From Micromonospora pallida (GTDB lineage: Bacteria; Actinomycetota; Actinomycetes; Mycobacteriales; Micromonosporaceae): a stretch of DNA of 64,000 bases. Location: NCBI RefSeq assembly GCF_900090325.1, contig NZ_FMHW01000002.1, forward strand, positions 4,961,001 through 5,025,000. Direction: 5' to 3'. Within the stretch, counting starts at the first letter, position 1, and each line of letters begins with the position of its first letter. The position numbers were made by a program, and so were the translations under genes. This document shows, in pieces, positions 59,925-64,000 of this stretch. The notes beneath the pieces are model-generated. The model did not search any database and was not told the origin of the DNA. It saw only the letters and a list, made by a program, of their open reading frames with translations.

Positions 59925-59984
59925 CACGGCTACCGCCTCGGGAGCACGGCTACCGCCGCGGGGACACGGGCTACCGCCCGGGGG
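59925..59984. repeat. Three 20-bp tandem repeats covering the pckG 3' end
   Basis: Units 59925-59944, 59945-59964 and 59965-59984, consensus CACGGCTACCGCCKCGGGGA. The third contains the pckG stop (CTA on the plus strand, 59971-59973) and last codons; the other two carry the same stop-codon sequence downstream. Confidence 0.85.
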
Positions 59985-61812
59985 CGGCGTCCAGCCGGGC
60001 GCGCAGGGCATCCAGCTCGGACCAGAGCACACCGGGCAGCTTGTCGCCGAACTTCTCGAACCACTCGTTGATCAGCGGCAGTTCGGCCCGCCACTCCTCC
60101 GGGTCGACCTTGAGCGCGATCCGGACGTCCTCCGGGGTCATGTCGAGGCCGTCGACGTCCAGCGCGTCCTGGGCGGGGACCATGCCGATCGGGGTCTCGA
60201 CCGCCTCGCCCCGCCCCTCGATCCGCTCGACGATCCACTTGAGCACCCGGGCGTTCTCCCCGAAGCCGGGCCAGAGGAAGTTGCCGTCGGCGTCCTTGCG
60301 GAACCAGTTGACGTAGTACACGCTCGGCAGCTTCGAGGCGTCGCCGTCGGCGCCCTTGCCCATCTCGATCCAGTGCCGGAAGTAGTCCCCGGCGTGGTAG
60401 CCGATGAACGGCAGCATCGCCATCGGGTCGCGGCGGACCACCCCGACCGCGCCGGACGCGGCGGCAGTGGTCTCCGAGGAGAGCGTGGCTCCCAGGTAGA
60501 CGCCGTGCACCCAGTCACGGGCCTCGGTCACCAGCGGGACGGTGTCCCGGCGCCGGCCGCCGAAGAGGATCGCGTCGATCGGCACGCCGTTCGGGTCGTA
60601 GTAGTCCTCGGCCAGGATCGGGCACTGGGTGATCGGGGTGCAGAACCGGCTGTTCGGGTGGGACGATGGGGTGTCGCTCTCCGGCGTCCAGTCGTTGCCC
60701 TTCCAGTCGGTCAGGTGGGCCGGCGGCTCGCCCATCCCCTCCCACCAGATGTCGCCGTCGTCGGTCAGCGCGACGTTGGTGAAGACGGAGTTGCCCCGGT
60801 CCAGGGTCCGCATCGCGTTGGCGTTGGTCTTCCAGTCGGTGCCGGGCGCCACGCCGAACAGGCCGTACTCGGGGTTGACCGCGTAGAGCCGGCCGTCCGG
60901 GCCGAACCGCATCCAGGCGATGTCGTCGCCGATGGTCTCGACCTTCCAGCCCGGGATGGTCGGCTCCAGCATGGCCAGGTTGGTCTTGCCGCAGGCGGAC
61001 GGGAACGCGCCGGCGATGTGGTAGACCCGCCCCTCCGGCGAGGTGATCTTGAGGATCAGCATGTGCTCGGCGAGCCAGCCCTCGTCCCGCCCCATCACGC
61101 TGGCGATCCGCAGCGAGTAGCACTTCTTGCCGAGCAGCGAGTTGCCGCCGTAGCCGGAGCCGAAGGACCAGATCTCCCGGGTCTCCGGGAAGTGCGAGAT
61201 GTACTTGGTCTCGTTGCACGGCCAGGCCACGTCCTGCTGGCCGGACTCGAGGGGCGCGCCGATCGAGTGCAGCGCGTGCACGAAGTCGGCGTCGTCCCCC
61301 ATCGCCTCGAGGATCTTCGCGCCCATCCGGGTCATGATCCGCATCGAGGCGACCACGTACGGACTGTCGGTGATCTCCACCCCGAACATGGGGTGCTCGG
61401 CCTCGACCGGCCCCATGCAGAACGGGATGACGTACATCGTCCGGCCGCGCATGCAGCCGCGGTAGAGATCGGTCATCACCCGTTTCATCTCGGCCGGCGC
61501 CATCCAGTTGTTGGTGGGGCCGGCGTCCGCCTCGTCGGCGGAGCAGATGAAGGTGCGCTCCTCGACCCGGGCGACGTCACCGGGGTCGGTGCGCGCGTAG
61601 AAGGAGTTCGGCTTCTTCTCCGGGTTGAGGCGGACCAACGTGCCCGACTCGACCAGTTCGTCGGTGAGGCGACGCCACTCCTCGTCGGATCCGTCCACCC
61701 AGACCACCCGGTCCGGAGTGGTCAGTTCCGCGACTTCTCGGACCCAGGCGAGCAGTTTGGCGTGGGAGGTCGGGGCCTGATCGATACCCCGAACAGCAGC
61801 CGGAGCAACCAT
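59971..61812 (-). CDS. pckG: Phosphoenolpyruvate carboxykinase (GTP)
   Basis: 613 residues from ATG 61812 with AAGGAGAT upstream. Converts oxaloacetate and GTP to PEP. GTP-type PEPCK motifs: [13 protein letters not shown] (P-loop and catalytic Cys), [36 protein letters not shown] and [17 protein letters not shown]. Length is normal. A Crp-like half-palindrome lies ~140 bp upstream. Its 3' end is tandemly repeated. Confidence 0.97.
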   Translation of the reverse strand: MVAPAAVRGIDQAPTSHAKLLAWVREVAELTTPDRVVWVDGSDEEWRRLTDELVESGTLVRLNPEKKPNSFYARTDPGDVARVEERTFICSADEADAGPTNNWMAPAEMKRVMTDLYRGCMRGRTMYVIPFCMGPVEAEHPMFGVEITDSPYVVASMRIMTRMGAKILEAMGDDADFVHALHSIGAPLESGQQDVAWPCNETKYISHFPETREIWSFGSGYGGNSLLGKKCYSLRIASVMGRDEGWLAEHMLILKITSPEGRVYHIAGAFPSACGKTNLAMLEPTIPGWKVETIGDDIAWMRFGPDGRLYAVNPEYGLFGVAPGTDWKTNANAMRTLDRGNSVFTNVALTDDGDIWWEGMGEPPAHLTDWKGNDWTPESDTPSSHPNSRFCTPITQCPILAEDYYDPNGVPIDAILFGGRRRDTVPLVTEARDWVHGVYLGATLSSETTAAASGAVGVVRRDPMAMLPFIGYHAGDYFRHWIEMGKGADGDASKLPSVYYVNWFRKDADGNFLWPGFGENARVLKWIVERIEGRGEAVETPIGMVPAQDALDVDGLDMTPEDVRIALKVDPEEWRAELPLINEWFEKFGDKLPGVLWSELDALRARLDAAPGR

Positions 61813-62228
61813 TACACATCTCCTTGAGGTCGACGCTGACCGATCTACGGGATGCACGAGTCGTGGCGGGCGCCGAGCGCCTCGCCGTCGTGAAAACCTG
61901 GGATTCCGCCCAGCGTAAACCGGGCGGCCCCGGGCGTCAGTGGGACTGGTTGTGAAGAACTGCACAAAGTACGGCCTACCTGCGACTTCACGAGCTGATA
62001 CCCGCTTTCCCGCGCAGTTTCACGCATTTCCCCGGTTGACCTTCAACGCGTTCGGGGAAGCGGACCCCGGTCGCGTGCGGGTGGACGCGGACCACCAACA
62101 CACCACCTCCGATGATCACGAGCCACCAGAGCGTCGACGACATCACCCTCCGTCACTGTCGGTAACGTCTTTACCCACTGCTGCCGTTGCTACCCGTCCG
62201 GCAGGCCCCTTGCCGGTACGCTTCCCCC
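61813..62228. other. 416-bp divergent promoter region between pckG and GtrA genes
   Basis: No gene supported. AT-richer than its surroundings at 61940-62060 and 62100-62180, as expected for promoters of two divergent genes. It contains the Crp-like site listed separately and two TTCACG words (about 61988 and 62020). Confidence 0.5.
61951..61966. promoter_or_regulatory. Crp/GlxR-like binding site upstream of pckG
   Basis: TGTGAAGAACTGCACA matches the established TGTGA-N6-TCACA pattern with one arm mismatch. About 140 bp before the pckG start. cAMP-responsive control of a gluconeogenic gene is plausible, but the match is single and imperfect. Confidence 0.4.
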
Positions 62229-62774
62229 GTGGCTGCGACCGTGACCGGGGACCAACCGGGGACCCCCCGTGCCCGCTCGGGCCTGGTTCGGTCGCTGTTC
62301 GACCGGTTCGGCCACCTCCTGCATGAACTGAGCAAGTTCGCCACCGTTGGCGGAATCGCCTTCCTTGTCGACTTCGCCCTGTTCAACGTCCTCACCGCCG
62401 GACGCGGGGTGGAGCCGGTCACCGCGAAGACGATCTCCACCGTCGTCGCGGCCACGCTCGCGTTCCTCGGCAACCGGTTCTGGACCTGGCGGCACCGGGA
62501 GCGCTCCAACCCGGTCCGCGAGTACGCCCTGTTCTTCTTCTTCAACGGGGTGGGTCTCGGCATCGCGGTCGCCTGCCTCGCCATCAGCCGCTACGGGCTG
62601 GGCAGCATCTGGCCGGGGGTCTTCCAGACCACGCTGGCCGACAACATCGCCAGCTTCATCGTCGGCACGGGCCTCGGCACGCTGTTCCGGTTCTGGTCGT
62701 ACCGACGGTTCGTCTTCGTCGAAGCGGGAACCCGACGGGTTCCGCGAGGACCCGACCCAGATTCCCAGGCGTGA
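62229..62774 (+). CDS. GtrA family membrane protein
   Basis: 181 residues from GTG 62229. Four predicted helices; signature segments ELSKFATVGGIAFLVDFALF, FLGNRFWTWRHRER and TLFRFWSYRRFVF are those of GtrA proteins, which help flip or modify polyprenyl-linked sugars for cell-wall polysaccharides. A second GtrA follows 63 bp downstream. Confidence 0.9.
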   Translation: MAATVTGDQPGTPRARSGLVRSLFDRFGHLLHELSKFATVGGIAFLVDFALFNVLTAGRGVEPVTAKTISTVVAATLAFLGNRFWTWRHRERSNPVREYALFFFFNGVGLGIAVACLAISRYGLGSIWPGVFQTTLADNIASFIVGTGLGTLFRFWSYRRFVFVEAGTRRVPRGPDPDSQA

Positions 62775-62837
62775 CCTGGGGCCCATCCCGTCCGGTCGAC
62801 AGGCCGGAAAGCCACGATCAACCTTAAGGTGTTCCGC

Positions 62838-63653
62838 ATGCGTCTTGTCCGCCTCCTGCCCGAGCGCTGGCAGAAGTTCATCCGCGAGGCGCTCAAATTC
62901 GGCATCGTCGGTGGCATCAACACCGTCATCAATTACGCCGTGTTCAACGCGCTGGCACTGACCGTGTTCACCGACGGTCAGTTGAAGGCCGCCGTCGCCG
63001 CGACCATCGTCGCCACCATCTCGTCGTATCTGATGAACCGGCACTGGACGTACCGGGACCGGCCGAAGTCAGCGATGCGGCGGGAATACGCGCTCTTCTT
63101 CCTCTTCAACGCGACCGGGTTGCTCATCGAACTGGGTGTGCTCGCCGCCGCGAAGTACGGCCTCGGCGTGACCGGCCTGCTCGCGCTGAACGTGGCGAAG
63201 ACCGGCGGCGTGGTACTCGCCACCCTGTTCCGGTTCTGGTCGTACCGGACCTTCGTCTTCCAGCCCGCCCCGGTGCCGGCTCCCGCCGAGCAGCGGAGCG
63301 AGCACGAGGCGGTCGCCGGCATGGACCCGGTGGCCGAACTCGCCGAGTCGGTCACCGAACTCGAACAGGCCCAGCCGGCACCGACATCGCCACCCGAGGT
63401 CAAGCCACGGCCGAGGCTCAGGCCCCGATCCCGGGTCGCGTCGAGCCCGACCGCCGGCCCCGGTCGAACGGTCAAGCCGCGTCCGGCAGGCGTCGGCGAC
63501 CCGGCCGTACCCCGGACGGACGCCCGACCCGGCCCCACGTCGCTGAGCCACCTCGACCGGCTCGCCCCCGGGCTCGTCTCGATCGACTCGGAGTTGGAAG
63601 CCGAACTCGCCGCCGAGCTGCACGCCGCATCCCGGCGTGCCCCGCGCCGATGA
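62838..63653 (+). CDS. GtrA family membrane protein with long Pro-rich C-terminal tail
   Basis: 271 residues from ATG 62838 (AAGGTG upstream; GTG 62829 possible). The first ~145 residues are a GtrA domain with four helices (EALKFGIVGGINTVINYAVF, YLMNRHWTYRDRPKS, LFRFWSYRTFVFQ). The remaining ~125 residues are a Pro/Arg/Ala-rich cytoplasmic tail, absent from typical GtrA. Related to the preceding gene, so probably a tandem duplication. Its stop overlaps the MaoC-like start (ATGA). Confidence 0.88.
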   Translation: MRLVRLLPERWQKFIREALKFGIVGGINTVINYAVFNALALTVFTDGQLKAAVAATIVATISSYLMNRHWTYRDRPKSAMRREYALFFLFNATGLLIELGVLAAAKYGLGVTGLLALNVAKTGGVVLATLFRFWSYRTFVFQPAPVPAPAEQRSEHEAVAGMDPVAELAESVTELEQAQPAPTSPPEVKPRPRLRPRSRVASSPTAGPGRTVKPRPAGVGDPAVPRTDARPGPTSLSHLDRLAPGLVSIDSELEAELAAELHAASRRAPRR

Positions 63654-64000
63654 GCGCCGAGCCGGTCCGCTCGGGGACCGGGGCCTCCGCCGAGCTGTTC
63701 TTCGAGGACCTCACCCCGGGCCGCTGGTTCGACCTGGGCGTGGTCACCGTCGACGGGGACGAGATGGTCGCCTTCGCGCGACGGTTCGACCCGCAGTGGT
63801 ACCACGTCGACGACGAACTGGCCCGGCAGAGCCACCACGGCGGGCTGATCGCCAGCGGGTTCTACACGGTCAGCCTCTTCATGCGGGCGTACGTCGACCA
63901 TGTGCTCTCCCGCGCGGCGGCCGACGCCTCTCCCGGGCTGGAGGAGCTGCGCTGGCTGGCCCCCGTACGGGCCGGTGACCGGCTGGCGGTACGGCTCGAC
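63650..64000 (+). CDS. MaoC-like dehydratase/hydratase, 3' end outside window
   Basis: 117 residues visible from ATG 63650, which overlaps the upstream stop by 4 bp. Hotdog-fold MaoC features: FFEDLTPGRWFDLG, FARRFDPQWYHVDDELA, HGGLIASGFYTVSLFMRAY, and LRWLAPVRAGDRL. Such enzymes hydrate enoyl-CoA or related thioesters. Continues past base 64000. Confidence 0.88.
   Translation, partial: MSAEPVRSGTGASAELFFEDLTPGRWFDLGVVTVDGDEMVAFARRFDPQWYHVDDELARQSHHGGLIASGFYTVSLFMRAYVDHVLSRAAADASPGLEELRWLAPVRAGDRLAVRLD

Overview
The window is high-GC actinobacterial chromosome, most likely from a Micromonosporaceae member (Micromonospora or a close relative). The basis is very high G+C, GTG starts, mycosin and WXG100 genes, and two gene blocks whose order matches established Mycobacterium tuberculosis order: ppx/DUF501/FtsB-DivIC/eno/lipoprotein/mazG/mfd (like Rv1026 to Rv1020) and ispH/xseA/xseB/DUF4245/glpX/phoH/Z-isoprenyl synthase (like Rv1110 to Rv1086). 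Genus is inference; no rRNA or tRNA gene was seen.

Layout. 1-5522: edge of a type VII secretion (ESX) locus with three mycosin-type proteases, a YxxxE-tailed helical protein and a WXG/Gly-Pro-rich protein. 5540-11113: minus-strand exopolysaccharide-type operon (GT-C transferase, processive GT2, GH26, GH39). 11214-25134: housekeeping block, mostly minus strand (Ppx/GppA, ArgA-type GNAT, DUF501, FtsB/DivIC, enolase, lipoprotein, DUF885 peptidase, MazG, SurA-like lipoprotein, Mfd). 25313-28489: accessory strip with an AraC regulator, a Pro-rich membrane protein, a DUF6907-like protein and two tiny GntR proteins, the second frameshifted. 28659-37550: LD-carboxypeptidase, PEP carboxylase, RmuC (frameshifted) and a 1099-residue secreted subtilase. 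37765-49461: lipoproteins, IspH, exonuclease VII, class II FBPase, a DMT transporter, a thioredoxin-reductase-like oxidoreductase, rhomboid, a transglycosylase-like protein and PhoH. 49966-53016: small membrane proteins, an XRE regulator with a palindromic operator candidate, trehalose-phosphatase. 53137-59781: a 1175-residue secreted helical protein with a ricin-type lectin tail, then a Z-prenyl synthase, a geranylgeranyl-reductase-like flavoprotein (frameshifted) and a membrane protein. 59971-64000: GTP-dependent PEP carboxykinase, two GtrA proteins and the start of a MaoC-like dehydratase.

Common threads. Four PEP/gluconeogenesis genes (eno, ppc, glpX, pckG) lie in the window. Isoprenoid genes (ispH, uppS-like, GGR-like) feed lipid carriers and quinones. 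Envelope functions dominate the rest: ESX, polysaccharide synthesis, FtsB, LD-carboxypeptidase, transglycosylase, GtrA and lipoproteins.

The most unusual features are: (1) several minus-strand genes whose 3' ends, in the clearest cases including the stop codon, are copied as short tandem repeats just downstream; (2) three genes each broken by one missing base in a homopolymer; (3) a 57-bp family of dispersed palindromic elements; (4) the polysaccharide synthase/hydrolase operon; (5) the large secreted protein with a hydrophobic helical stretch, a coiled coil and a lectin tail.
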